DNA of 64,000 bases from Desulfovibrio aminophilus DSM 12254. Lineage in GTDB: Bacteria; Desulfobacterota; Desulfovibrionia; Desulfovibrionales; Desulfovibrionaceae. Location of the stretch: assembly GCF_000422565.1 (NCBI RefSeq), contig NZ_AUMA01000006.1:124001-188000 (forward strand), written 5' to 3'. The notes below the pieces were generated by a model that was not told where the DNA came from, searched no databases, and saw only the letters and a program-made list of their open reading frames with translations. The stretch's first letter is position 1. Each line of letters begins with the position of its first letter. The position numbers were made by a program, and so were the translations under genes. Shown here piece by piece: positions 18,119 to 26,402 of the stretch.

Positions 18119-18367
18119 GCTCGGAGCTGTCAAGAATTGAATGTAACAACCTAAAAACAAAGAGCATCTCCCGTCGCATCCCGGCTGTGCAGGGTGTGCA
18201 GCGTGTGTCCAACGACGCGGGTTTCAGCAGGGCGCTGCTGGAAAAGGGGACACAAAGGGGACACGCGCCCAACTCCAGTATCTCTCCCGGGTTGTGCCGA
18301 GATATGAACGAGGCTGGATCAATGGACAGCCCCTTGTTTTATCGGTCCGCCGTGTTTTTTCTTCTGG
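18119..18367. other. Left end of the island, no gene
   Basis: No convincing gene is present. The stretch holds the tandem GGGGACAC repeat at 18246 (entered separately) and reaches to the mgtE remnant. Confidence 0.5.
18246..18264. repeat. Tandem GGGGACAC pair, candidate integrase arm site (left)
   Basis: GGGGACAC-AAA-GGGGACAC. The same arrangement, GGGGACAC-AAA-GGGAACAC, occurs at 36207-36225 near the other island end. Repeats flanking both attachment sites are what integrase or excisionase arm sites look like. An alternative is that this is the remnant 3' end of an older integrase gene, since the right copy lies inside one. Confidence 0.45.
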
Positions 18368-18449
18368 CTAGATTCCGAGAATAGCCTTTGCCGTCGAGAA
18401 GTAGAGGAGCAGTCCAGTGATGTCCACGATGGTGGTCAGGGCCGGGCTG
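18368..18449 (-). pseudogene. 3' remnant of a second mgtE gene
   Basis: The minus strand encodes SPALTTIVDITGLLLYF followed by STAKAILGI and a TAG stop, the conserved end of MgtE. The block 18398-18449 matches 21284-21335 in the intact mgtE at 51 of 52 positions. The last residues differ from the intact copy (GTAKMILGI), so it derives from a paralogue and not from a perfect duplication. Everything upstream is lost; it is joined directly to the outer-membrane-protein fragment. Confidence 0.85.
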
Positions 18450-18891
18450 CGCTACCTGAACAGCTACGACACCACGTTCATCTTTGAATACTACCGCAAC
18501 GGCCTGGGCTATTCGCAGACCGAAACCACCGAATACTACAGCTTCGTCGAGGATGCGCTGGCGGCCTACCAGACGGGCAACAAGCTGCCGCTCATGAAGA
18601 GCCGGAAATACAGCCAGGCATATTCCAGCCAGAACGCCATGGAGGACTATCTCTACCTGCGGATCGTGCAGAAGGACCCCTTTGACATCCTCTATTTCTC
18701 CCCGGCCTTGACCACCATCGCCAACCTGGACGACGGCAGTCTGTCCCTGTCCCCCGAACTTCTCTACGCCCCGGTCACGAATTGGGAATTTCGTCTCAAA
18801 TCCTGGTTCTTCCTGGGGGGACGACGACACCGAATACGGCGAGAAGCAGAACGATTACCGCGTCGAGGCCCGGATTCGTTATTATTTCTAG
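18447..18891 (+). pseudogene. C-terminal fragment of an outer-membrane beta-barrel protein, frameshifted
   Basis: Alternating aromatic and polar residues (LRYLNSYDTTFIFEYYRN, LLYAPVTNWEFRLKSWFFLG) are typical of beta-barrel strands. At a run of six G (18816-18821) the frame breaks. In the next frame the sequence continues DDDTEYGEKQNDYRVEARIRYYF and stops at 18891, ending in the C-terminal Phe expected of barrel proteins. The N-terminal part is missing and replaced by the mgtE remnant on the opposite strand. It is a truncated, frameshifted gene. Confidence 0.75.
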
Positions 18892-18968
18892 CAATGGGCC
18901 GAGTCGGTTGACTCCGGTTCTGGGCAGTATTAAAGTGTCCGCATTGATACTTAAAAACTAGGTGCGCC

Positions 18969-19301
18969 ATGTCCGATCATGAAAAGCTCGCCCGCATGTT
19001 CAAGGTGCTCTCCGTGGAGACCCGGCTGCGCATGATCGGTCTGCTCCAGGCCCACCCCTTGTGCGTGAACGCCCTGGCCCGGCGGCTGGGGATCACCCCG
19101 GCGGCCGTTTCCCAGCACCTGCGCGTGCTGCGGGACGCGGGCCTGGTGGCCGCCGACCGCCAGGGGAATTTCATGCACTACCGTGCCAATGCCGGAGTGC
19201 TGGAACTTTGGGACAAGGAGATGCGCGGCCTGCTGCGACCCGCGGCGCCGTGTTCCGGGTTGCTGGGCCGCTTCCATCCCGATCCGGAGCACAAGGAATG
19301 A
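18969..19301 (+). CDS. ArsR-family winged-helix repressor
   Basis: A 110-residue regulator with an ArsR/SmtB helix-turn-helix (CVNALARRLGITPAAVSQHLRVLRDAGLV, about 36-64). The usual metal-binding ELCVCDL motif is not present; isolated cysteines are at HPLC and APCSG, so the inducer is unclear. An AT-rich promoter region lies upstream. Its stop overlaps the start of the ABC ATPase gene as ATGA, so it probably autoregulates the exporter operon it heads. Confidence 0.9.
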   Translation: MSDHEKLARMFKVLSVETRLRMIGLLQAHPLCVNALARRLGITPAAVSQHLRVLRDAGLVAADRQGNFMHYRANAGVLELWDKEMRGLLRPAAPCSGLLGRFHPDPEHKE

Positions 19302-20275
19302 CGAACCAGGCCATTGCCGCCACGGACCTGCGGAAACGCTTCGACGATGTCCAGGCCGTGGATGGGGTCACGTTCCGCGTGGCTGAGGGCGAAATCTTCG
19401 GCTTCCTGGGCCCCAACGGGGCGGGGAAATCCACCACCATCAACATGCTCACCGGCCTGGCCCGGCCCGATTCCGGCGGCATCTGCGTGGGCGGAGTGGA
19501 CTGCGTGCGATCCCCCCGGATGGCCCAGGGCCTCATCGGCGTGGTGCCGGATGAAAGCAATCTCTATCCTGAACTGACCGGCTTCGAGAACCTTTGTTTC
19601 TGCGCAGCGCTCTATGGCCTGGGCAAAAAAGAGCGTCAGATGCGCGCCCGGGAACTGCTGGAGGCCTTCGCCCTGGCCAAGGCCGCTGACCGCAAGTTCG
19701 GCGGCTACTCCAAGGGCATGAAGCGCAAGCTGGCCATTGCCGCCGGAGTCATCCACCGGCCGCCCATCCTCTTCCTGGACGAACCCACCACGGGCATCGA
19801 CCTGGCCAGTGTGCGCCAGATCCGGCAGCTCATCGCGGACCTGAACCAGGGCGGCACGACCATTTTTCTGACCACTCATTATATCGAGGAGGCCGAGCGG
19901 CTCTGCGGCCGTATCGCCTTCATCGTCGCCGGGCGGATCATCCGCATGGACAGCGTGGAGAACCTGCTCCAGCCCGTGCGCGCCCGGCACGTGCTGCGGA
20001 TCACCGCCAATGGTCCGGCGGAAAGCGCTGCCGGAGAGATGGGCCGAGTGTTTCCGTATCTGACCGTCCATGTGGAGGGAGGAAACCTGCTCCGGGTGGA
20101 GGCGGGCGGCCCCGTGCCCGTGGGGCCCCTGGTGCGCTTCCTGGAGGATCACGGGGTGGAGGTGGCCGAGGCCCGGCGCATGCGTCCTTCCCTGGAGGAC
20201 GTCTTCGCCGAGGTCACGGGCATCGGGGCCGAAGTCCTGCATCAGGAAAAGGGCAGGAACGGAGGCCGCGCATGA
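19298..20275 (+). CDS. ABC-2 type exporter, ATP-binding subunit
   Basis: A 325-residue ATPase of the drug/Na+ export type. Walker A is GPNGAGKST, the signature is YSKGMKRKLAIA (a GG-to-KG variant of LSGGQ seen in this subfamily), and Walker B is ILFLDEPTTGID, followed by the H-loop TTHY. A C-terminal domain of about 90 residues follows, as in the DrrA/CcmA-like group. The ATG at 19298 overlaps the ArsR stop, and its own stop overlaps the permease start. The substrate is unknown. Confidence 0.93.
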   Translation: MTNQAIAATDLRKRFDDVQAVDGVTFRVAEGEIFGFLGPNGAGKSTTINMLTGLARPDSGGICVGGVDCVRSPRMAQGLIGVVPDESNLYPELTGFENLCFCAALYGLGKKERQMRARELLEAFALAKAADRKFGGYSKGMKRKLAIAAGVIHRPPILFLDEPTTGIDLASVRQIRQLIADLNQGGTTIFLTTHYIEEAERLCGRIAFIVAGRIIRMDSVENLLQPVRARHVLRITANGPAESAAGEMGRVFPYLTVHVEGGNLLRVEAGGPVPVGPLVRFLEDHGVEVAEARRMRPSLEDVFAEVTGIGAEVLHQEKGRNGGRA

Positions 20276-21009
20276 AGGGCTGGATCGCGTTCTGGAACAT
20301 TCTGCTCAAGGACATGCGGACTTATTACCTCAAGCCGCCGAACATCAGTTGGGGCCTGATCTTCCCCCTGGCCTGGACGAGCATGTTCTTCATCCGCTCC
20401 GGCACCGGGCTGGAGGGCATCCCGTCCCTGCTGCCCGGGGTTGTGGCCCTGTCCGTGCTTTTCGGGACGTCCTCCATGCTGGCCGTGACCGTGACCTTCG
20501 AGAAGAAGAACCGCTCCTTCGAGCGCCTGCTTCTGGCGCCCATCTCCCTGGAATTGCTCATGCTGGCCAAGACCTCCGGGGCCATCCTGTTCGGCGTGGC
20601 CAACGCCTTCGTGCCCGTGGCCCTGGCCGCCATGTTTTCCGAATTGCCGCCCCTGGCCTGGGCCCCGTTCCTCGCGGCCGTGGTCCTGGTGGCCGTGGTC
20701 TCGGCCTTCCTGGGGCTGTTCATCGCCGTGGCCGTGAGCGAGGTCTTTGAGGCCCAGACCTTTTCCAATTTCTTCCGCTTCCCCATGATTTTTCTCTGCG
20801 GCCTCTTTTTCCCCGTCGCCAAGCTTCCGCTCGCCCTGCAACCCCTGTCCTACATCCTGCCTCTGACCTACGGGGCCGACGCTTTGCACGGGGCCGTCCG
20901 CGGCGGGAACGTGCTGCCCTACGCCGTGGATCTGCCGGTCCTGGGAGCCTTCTGCCTCGCGCTGTTTCTGGGTAGCCTCTGGAACATCAAGCGCAAGTGG
21001 ATACAGTGA
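20272..21009 (+). CDS. ABC-2 type exporter, permease subunit
   Basis: A 245-residue polytopic membrane protein with about six hydrophobic segments and the ABC-2 pattern (FEKKNRSFERLLLAPISL in the coupling region, then PMIFLCGLFFPV near the end). The start codon overlaps the ATPase stop as ATGA. Together they make one exporter under the ArsR-type regulator. The cargo could be an ion, drug or lipid-like compound. Confidence 0.92.
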   Translation: MKGWIAFWNILLKDMRTYYLKPPNISWGLIFPLAWTSMFFIRSGTGLEGIPSLLPGVVALSVLFGTSSMLAVTVTFEKKNRSFERLLLAPISLELLMLAKTSGAILFGVANAFVPVALAAMFSELPPLAWAPFLAAVVLVAVVSAFLGLFIAVAVSEVFEAQTFSNFFRFPMIFLCGLFFPVAKLPLALQPLSYILPLTYGADALHGAVRGGNVLPYAVDLPVLGAFCLALFLGSLWNIKRKWIQ

Positions 21010-21253
21010 TGCGTTGATCTAGCATTCAGGTTTGTTGGCCTTTTCCCCATACCTGCGTGGATTGGTCCAATATTCACAAGTGGTTCCCGGAAATGTTCGC
21101 TGTACTACGGCGTATTTGTAAAGCTCCCTGTCCTAGGCCAGCTGAGAGTAGAGACTCTGGGTCATTTTCATGGACCAAAAGTCTCTACTTTGGCAATGGA
21201 CCCAGTTTGCGCCGATGTTACACGTTATTTTTCTTAAACTCATCAAGTGCACC
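21010..21253. other. Convergent intergenic region with an inverted repeat
   Basis: These 244 nt between the exporter operon and mgtE are AT-richer than the surroundings. A 10-bp perfect inverted repeat (AGTAGAGACT at 21147-21156, AGTCTCTACT at 21180-21189) forms a hairpin between the two convergent units and may end transcription, although no T-run follows. Confidence 0.5.
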
Positions 21254-22633
21254 TCATATTCCAAGGATCATTTTTGCCGTCCCGAAGTAGAGGAGCAGTC
21301 CGGTGATGTCCACGATGGTGGTCAGGGCCGGGCTGGCGATGACGGCGGGGTCCTTGCCCAGACGCGCGGCCGCCAGTGGCAGTACCGCTCCGATGAGGGT
21401 GGCGGTGACCACCTGGAGGGACAGGGCCAGGGCGATGGCCAGGCCGATGGGGCCCAGGTTGAAGCCCGGCGGGAGTTCCGAATCCGCCGAAAGGAAGAGG
21501 ACCTTGCCGTAGGACAGGACTCCCAGCACCAGGGCCAGGAGGATGGATATCTTCAGCTCCTTCCAGAGCACGGGCAGCACGTCGCGGGGGCTGATCTCCC
21601 CGAGGGCCAGGGCTCGGACCACCACCGTGGCCGACTGGCTGCCCGTGTTGCCGCCGGTGTCCGCCACCATGGGCATGTACAGGGCCAGGATGAGCAGGCT
21701 CGTCAGGGTGTCTTCGAAGCCGTGGATGATCATGCCCGAGACCAGTCCTAGAGCGGCCAAGCCCACGATCCAGGTGGCCCGGTTGGTGAAGTGCCGCCAG
21801 GAGGATGTCCGCAGGTAGGCCCCGGCCTCGTGGCGGCCGCCGATGGCCATGAGCTTCTCCATGTCCTCGGTGTGCTCCTGGTGCAGGACGTCGATGGCGT
21901 CGTCGTGGGTGATGATGCCCACCAGGCACCGGTTGGCATCCACCACGGGCAGGGCCAGCAGGTCGTACTTGGCGATTTTGCGCACCGCGGACTCCTGGTC
22001 CTCGTCCACCTGGGCCAGGATCACGTCCTTGTGCATGAACTGCCCGACCCGGCTTTCCGGCCGCGCCAGGATGAGGTCCTTGAGCGAGACGAACCCGGAG
22101 AGCCGCCGCTCGGTGTCCAGGACGTAGGCGTAGTAAATGGTTTCCTTGTCCGGAGCCGCGAGGCGGAGGGCGTCCAGGGCCTCCCGGGCAGTCATGTCCG
22201 GGGAGAGCGCGGCGTACTCCGAGGTCATGATGGCCCCTGCCGTGCCTTCGGGATAGGACGACAGCTTCAGAATGTCGTTGCGTTCGGCCTGGGCCAGGCC
22301 GGGCAGGATGGTCTCCCGCTCTTCCTCGGGAATGCGCTTGAGCAGGTCCACGCGATCGTCGGGGGACATCGCCGTGACGAGGGCGGCAAGGTCGCGGCGC
22401 TTGAGCCGGGCGGCCAGCTCCACTTGGCGGCCGGGCTCCAGATGGGCGAACACTTCCGCGCCCTTTTCCGGGTCGAGCAGCGGGAGGATCCGGGCGGCCT
22501 CTTCCTGGTGCAAAGAGTCCAGGTTTTCGGCCCCTAAGGTGGGGTGGATGGCGTTGAAAAATGCCTGCAGCCCGGTCCTGTCGGATTCGGCCAGCAGGGA
22601 GCGCAGCTTGGCGAGATCGATGTCGCGGATCAT
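21254..22633 (-). CDS. mgtE: MgtE-family magnesium transporter/channel
   Basis: A 459-residue Mg2+ channel: cytoplasmic N-domain (about 1-125, LPLLDPEKGAEVFAHLEP), paired CBS domains (about 130-255), then five hydrophobic segments with the signature GGNTGSQSATVVVRALAL and the C-terminal SPALTTIVDITGLLLYF. In the family the cytoplasmic domains sense Mg2+ and gate the pore. It is the last gene downstream of the fluoride operon, separated from uspA by 233 nt containing a small leader ORF. Mg2+ supply is relevant because fluoride inhibits enzymes as Mg-fluoride complexes. Confidence 0.95.
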   Translation of the reverse strand: MIRDIDLAKLRSLLAESDRTGLQAFFNAIHPTLGAENLDSLHQEEAARILPLLDPEKGAEVFAHLEPGRQVELAARLKRRDLAALVTAMSPDDRVDLLKRIPEEERETILPGLAQAERNDILKLSSYPEGTAGAIMTSEYAALSPDMTAREALDALRLAAPDKETIYYAYVLDTERRLSGFVSLKDLILARPESRVGQFMHKDVILAQVDEDQESAVRKIAKYDLLALPVVDANRCLVGIITHDDAIDVLHQEHTEDMEKLMAIGGRHEAGAYLRTSSWRHFTNRATWIVGLAALGLVSGMIIHGFEDTLTSLLILALYMPMVADTGGNTGSQSATVVVRALALGEISPRDVLPVLWKELKISILLALVLGVLSYGKVLFLSADSELPPGFNLGPIGLAIALALSLQVVTATLIGAVLPLAAARLGKDPAVIASPALTTIVDITGLLLYFGTAKMILGI

Positions 22634-22687
22634 GGGTCCGTCTCCTTGATGCGCCGGCGGCGCGCCAGCGGGGACGGACCAGAGGGA

Positions 22688-22774
22688 CTATGCCAGAGGT
22701 CGGGTCGTGGGCCGGGACGCGGGAGCCGGGTTATGGGTACTCGGTATCGGGCTACTGTCGCCGGATGCTGACAT
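22688..22774 (-). CDS. Proline-rich 28-residue leader peptide upstream of mgtE
   Basis: A 28-codon ORF, MSASGDSSPIPSTHNPAP and ten more residues, has an excellent AAAGGAGGT ribosome-binding site 6-7 nt before its ATG. It contains six prolines and ends 54 nt before mgtE. Proline-rich leader peptides (MgtL, MgtP) control Mg2+ transporter genes in enterobacteria. Whether this one does so is inference; no homology to MgtL is seen. A longer overlapping frame on the same strand lacks such a start signal. Confidence 0.55.
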   Translation of the reverse strand: MSASGDSSPIPSTHNPAPASRPTTRPLA

Positions 22775-22866
22775 CTCGGACCTCCTTTCTTTTTCTGGGC
22801 TGCAACTATCCCAAACAGGCGGCCGCTGCAACCAATGATTGCCGCCATGTAATAGCCGAATCCAGC

Positions 22867-23283
22867 TCAACGCACCACGGATACCGTGCAGTTGGCGTAG
22901 TTGATCACCCGTCGGCACACGGAGCCGAGCATCCATTTTTCGACGAGCGTGTTCCCTCGATGCCCCATGGCGATCATCTGCACCTTTTCCTCCTCGGCCA
23001 GAAGAATGATCTGCTCCGCGGGGTGGCCTACCTTCAGCTCGAAGCGGGGGGTGATGCCTTCAGCTGCGGCGCGGGCTGCCAGTTTGGTGAAATGCTTCGT
23101 ATAGAATTCTTCCGCGTGGTCCAACACGGCGGAGACCTCGACGCTCACTGGCGGCTCGGGCAGGGTCGCCACGGAGCAGACGATGAGTTTCGCGCCGTAC
23201 TTCGCGGCGATGCCCACTGCGAAGTCGAATGCCTTTTCTGACTGGGGCGAGGCGTCATAGGCGACAAGCAGCTTCCTGATCAT
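22867..23283 (-). CDS. Universal stress protein
   Basis: A 138-residue UspA-domain protein: KLLVAYDASPQSEKAFDFAV at the start and MGHRGNTLVEKWMLGSVCRRVI near the end. The latter is a G-x2-G-x9-G(S) type ATP-binding signature in slightly altered form. The start overlaps the stop of the antiporter gene as ATGA, so it is translated with it. UspA genes recur in fluoride-riboswitch regulons; the role there is unknown, possibly regulation of the coupled antiporter. Confidence 0.93.
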   Translation of the reverse strand: MIRKLLVAYDASPQSEKAFDFAVGIAAKYGAKLIVCSVATLPEPPVSVEVSAVLDHAEEFYTKHFTKLAARAAAEGITPRFELKVGHPAEQIILLAEEEKVQMIAMGHRGNTLVEKWMLGSVCRRVINYANCTVSVVR

Positions 23284-24491
23284 GGGGTGCCTCCTGGCGT
23301 TTGAACTGGTTGCTGCGGGGGGATGACAATCGTTCTGCCGGCACCGGAGCGAAGTAGGTGCCTCGGCAGGAAAAGCTTGTTGGCGATGAGCGTCGGCACC
23401 ACTGCGCTGGCGATGACGGCCGCCACAAGATAGGAATACTGGGCGTCGTCGACGATTCCCTTGTTCAGGCCGAAGAGGGCGGCGATGCTGCCGAAGGTCA
23501 GTCCGGTGGACATGAGCATCGTCGAGTACATGCCCTCCTGCCGGGGATTCTCAAAAAAGCGGGTGGCGGGGTACACGGCGATGAACTTGGCCGCCATCTT
23601 GACCAGCAACAACACCACGAAGACCATCGGCGCCGCGGCCAGGGCAGGCACGGACACGAGGGAACCGGCCCGGATGAAGTAGAAGGGCGTGAGCAGGCCG
23701 AAGGTCAGTGTGCGCAGCCGGCGGATGAGCGCGTGGTCCTTGCCCACGGTTCCGGCCAGGACCATGCCGATGAGATAGGCTGGAAGCACCGCCTCGCTTT
23801 CGGCCCAGGCGGCGAGACCGCCGAGGCCGAAGAGCAGCAGGAGCAGGTACTTGGCCTCCAATTCCGAAGGCCGTCCTCCGTATTTTCCGAAGAAACGGAC
23901 GGTGATCCACGGCAGCACCAGGAACGCCGCCGTGCCTACGCCCGCGAAGATGAGTGTGCGCAACGTGAAGGGGGCGAAGATCAGGCCCAGGGCCACCACG
24001 GTGCCGAGATCCGTGACAAAGCATGCGGCCAGAAGGGTTTTGCCGAATTCGGTCTTGTTCAGGCCGAACTCCAGCATGACCGCGTAAACCACGGCCACCG
24101 AGGTTGTGGACAGGGCCACGCCGGCGAGCCAGCTTGCCGTGGCGTTCCAGCCGAGAAGCCAGTGCGCAGCTGCAGCGCAACCGAAAAACGGCGCGAGAAA
24201 GCTCAAGAGCCCCACGGCCGTGGCCTCTTTCCATTTCTGGCGGAAGATGGTCGGATCAAGCTCGGCGCCTGCCAGGAAGGTCAGGAGAATGGCTCCGGTA
24301 CCGGAGAGGAACTTGATCCAGGAATCCCCGACCCCAAGCGAGGCGCCGAGCACGGCTCCCAGAACCATCTGCGCCACGGTGCCCACGACGATTTCCGAGA
24401 GCGCCGTGGCGATGCGAAACCAGATGGACAACAAGGTGGCGAGCAGGGCGAGTCCGATCCAGATCGTTGCGAGAAACCATGTTTCCGCCAT
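23280..24491 (-). CDS. Kef-type (CPA2) cation/proton antiporter
   Basis: A 403-residue membrane protein with about 12 hydrophobic segments, matching the Na+/H+ exchanger domain of the CPA2 family (LTFLAGAELDPTIFRQKWKEA; ALSTTSVAVVYAVMLE; LLAACFVTDLGTVVALGLI). The paired conserved acidic residues of the transport core appear in VTDLGTV. There is no C-terminal RCK/TrkA-N domain, so it is not a full KefB/C. In this fluoride operon it may restore pH or cation balance when HF entry acidifies the cytoplasm; the ion is not defined. Confidence 0.88.
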   Translation of the reverse strand: MAETWFLATIWIGLALLATLLSIWFRIATALSEIVVGTVAQMVLGAVLGASLGVGDSWIKFLSGTGAILLTFLAGAELDPTIFRQKWKEATAVGLLSFLAPFFGCAAAAHWLLGWNATASWLAGVALSTTSVAVVYAVMLEFGLNKTEFGKTLLAACFVTDLGTVVALGLIFAPFTLRTLIFAGVGTAAFLVLPWITVRFFGKYGGRPSELEAKYLLLLLFGLGGLAAWAESEAVLPAYLIGMVLAGTVGKDHALIRRLRTLTFGLLTPFYFIRAGSLVSVPALAAAPMVFVVLLLVKMAAKFIAVYPATRFFENPRQEGMYSTMLMSTGLTFGSIAALFGLNKGIVDDAQYSYLVAAVIASAVVPTLIANKLFLPRHLLRSGAGRTIVIPPQQPVQTPGGTP

Positions 24492-24536
24492 GACGTTTCT
24501 CCCGTTGTGACAAGGCGCCGTTGCGGGTCGGCTTCA

Positions 24537-25802
24537 CTACCGCCCAAACTTGGCCGCGGCTCCCAACCCTCGCTCGATCTCCAGGAAGCGGTTGTACTTG
24601 CACAGGCGCTCACTGCGGCAGACCGAGCCGGACTTGATTTGGCCGCCGTCCATGGCCACGGCGAAGTCGGCCAGGAAGGAATCCTCGGTTTCTCCGGAGC
24701 GATGGGACATGAGGAAGCTCCATCCGGCCTTGCGGCACAACTGCACCGCCTCCACGGTCTCGGTCACCGTGCCGATCTGGTTCAGCTTGATGAGCACCGA
24801 GTTGCTGCTTTTTTCGTGAATGCCGCGTTCAATGAAACGGGTGTTGGTGACGTAGATGTCGTCGCCCACGACCTGGATGCGGTCGCCGAGGACTTTGGTC
24901 AGGGCAGCGAAGCCCTCCCAGTCGTCCTCGGCCAGGCCATCCTCCAGGAGGATGATCGGATACTTATCCGTCCAGGCCTTCCACAGGGCGACCATTTCGG
25001 CGCTTGTTTTCCTGCCCTGTCCGGATTTTTTCAGGTCGTAGGCGCCGCCCACCCCGAAGGAGGAGGCGGCGGGGTCAAGGGCCAGGGCCACATCCTTGCC
25101 CGGGACGTAGCCCGCGACATCTATGGCCTCCAGAATGACCTCGCAGGCCTCCTCGTTGCTGCCCAGGTTGGGCGCAAAGCCGCCCTCGTCGCCCACTGAG
25201 GTGGCGAGACCCTTTTTCTTGAGAATGGCCTTGAGGGCATGAAACGTCTCCGAACCGTAGCGCAAGGCCTCGGCGAAGCAGGGCGCACCGATGGGCGCGA
25301 TCATGAATTCCTGGAAGTCCACACTGTTGTCCGCGTGTTTGCCCCCGTTGAGCACATTCATCATGGGCACGGGAATGCGCATGGCGTTCGATCCACCAAG
25401 ATAGGCGTAGAGAGGCAGGCCGCAAGCCTCTGCCGCAGCCCGGGCCACGGCCATGGACACGCCCAGGATGGCGTTGGCTCCGAGATTGGCCTTGGTGGGG
25501 GTGCCATCCAGTTCCCTCATGCGGCGGTCGATTTCGGCCTGCTGGGCGCAATCCAGGCCGACCAGGGCCGGGGCGATTTTGTCTCTGACATTGGCGGCGG
25601 CCTGAAGGACACCCTTGCCGCCGTAACGCTTGGGGTCACCGTCGCGGAGTTCCACGGCCTCGTTCTCGCCGGTGGAAGCTCCCGAGGGCACGGAGGCCGA
25701 GGCAGTGACCTCCCCCTCCAGTTCCACGAAGACACGGATTGTCGGGTTGCCCCGTGAATCAAGGATTTCCATGGCGTCCAATGCCCGGATTGTCCGTTTC
25801 AT
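24537..25802 (-). CDS. eno: Enolase, island-encoded copy in the fluoride operon
   Basis: A 421-residue phosphopyruvate hydratase (2-phosphoglycerate to PEP). The metal ligands are in [20 protein letters not shown] and VGDDIYVTN. The catalytic lysine region is [11 protein letters not shown], and the signature [19 protein letters not shown] is intact. Differences from usual enolases include SSF for SEF in the first metal motif and [15 protein letters not shown] for KTGAPCRSDRVAKYN. Enolase is a classic fluoride target and is a known fluoride-riboswitch associated gene, so this copy may be a less sensitive substitute or a higher dose. A housekeeping copy elsewhere is expected but is not in the window. 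Confidence 0.96.
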   Translation of the reverse strand: MKRTIRALDAMEILDSRGNPTIRVFVELEGEVTASASVPSGASTGENEAVELRDGDPKRYGGKGVLQAAANVRDKIAPALVGLDCAQQAEIDRRMRELDGTPTKANLGANAILGVSMAVARAAAEACGLPLYAYLGGSNAMRIPVPMMNVLNGGKHADNSVDFQEFMIAPIGAPCFAEALRYGSETFHALKAILKKKGLATSVGDEGGFAPNLGSNEEACEVILEAIDVAGYVPGKDVALALDPAASSFGVGGAYDLKKSGQGRKTSAEMVALWKAWTDKYPIILLEDGLAEDDWEGFAALTKVLGDRIQVVGDDIYVTNTRFIERGIHEKSSNSVLIKLNQIGTVTETVEAVQLCRKAGWSFLMSHRSGETEDSFLADFAVAMDGGQIKSGSVCRSERLCKYNRFLEIERGLGAAAKFGR

Positions 25803-25811
25803 GCGGTCCTC

Positions 25812-26402
25812 CTAAGGCCGTTCGGCCTGTGTGGTGATGCCGCCCCGTGCGGCGACGTAGTCCCAGTAGCTGTGGTCCATGGCGTCTGTATCGCTCCAGA
25901 GCCAGGGGAAGTGCCCGTAGCGCAAAGAAAGCTGGCCAGCCGCGTCACTCGCCGGGAGATGCCTGCTGGCGAAAAGCCAGGCCGAAACCACGAGCCCGGT
26001 CCGGTCCGCGCCTCCCTCGCAGTGGATGAGCAGGGGCTTGGGCGTCCGGTCCACGCAGTCCATTATTTCGTCCAGGGTTCCTGGCGCGACAGGCTCCAGG
26101 GCCGAAAGCTTGCGGTCGTAGAGGACCACCCCGTGTTCCCGGGCCACGGCCGTTTCCTGCTGGTACCAATGGGAGTCCGGATGGCGTCCGCGCAGGTTCA
26201 GGATGGAGCGGATGCCGTGTTTTTCAATGAAGCGGCCCAGTGTTTCCGGGTCCAGCTGGGCCGAGCGGTAAATCCGCCCCTCCTCCACCACATGGATGTT
26301 GTTCCAGCCGCGTACGGCCAGGAACAGGGCGCCCAGGAACAGAAGCACGGCCAAGATGGCCGCGAGCCCGCGCGCCCATGACCGGATGCGGGATTGCGTC
26401 AC
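25812..26402 (-). CDS. Membrane-anchored tyrosine/dual-specificity-type phosphatase
   Basis: A 196-residue protein with one N-terminal transmembrane helix (about 12-30) and a phosphatase domain carrying the P-loop HCEGGADRTG (C128, R134). The general-acid region lies upstream around LNLRGRHPDSHWYQ. The domain is probably outside the membrane, so it may act on periplasmic phosphate compounds rather than phosphoproteins. The start is a GTG at 26402 overlapping the stop of the DUF190-CBS gene. The substrate is unknown. Confidence 0.88.
   Translation of the reverse strand: MTQSRIRSWARGLAAILAVLLFLGALFLAVRGWNNIHVVEEGRIYRSAQLDPETLGRFIEKHGIRSILNLRGRHPDSHWYQQETAVAREHGVVLYDRKLSALEPVAPGTLDEIMDCVDRTPKPLLIHCEGGADRTGLVVSAWLFASRHLPASDAAGQLSLRYGHFPWLWSDTDAMDHSYWDYVAARGGITTQAERP

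Noticed and set aside
21147-21189. Insertion-sequence terminal repeat
   Set aside because: The 10-bp inverted repeat forms a compact hairpin with no transposase or target duplication nearby.
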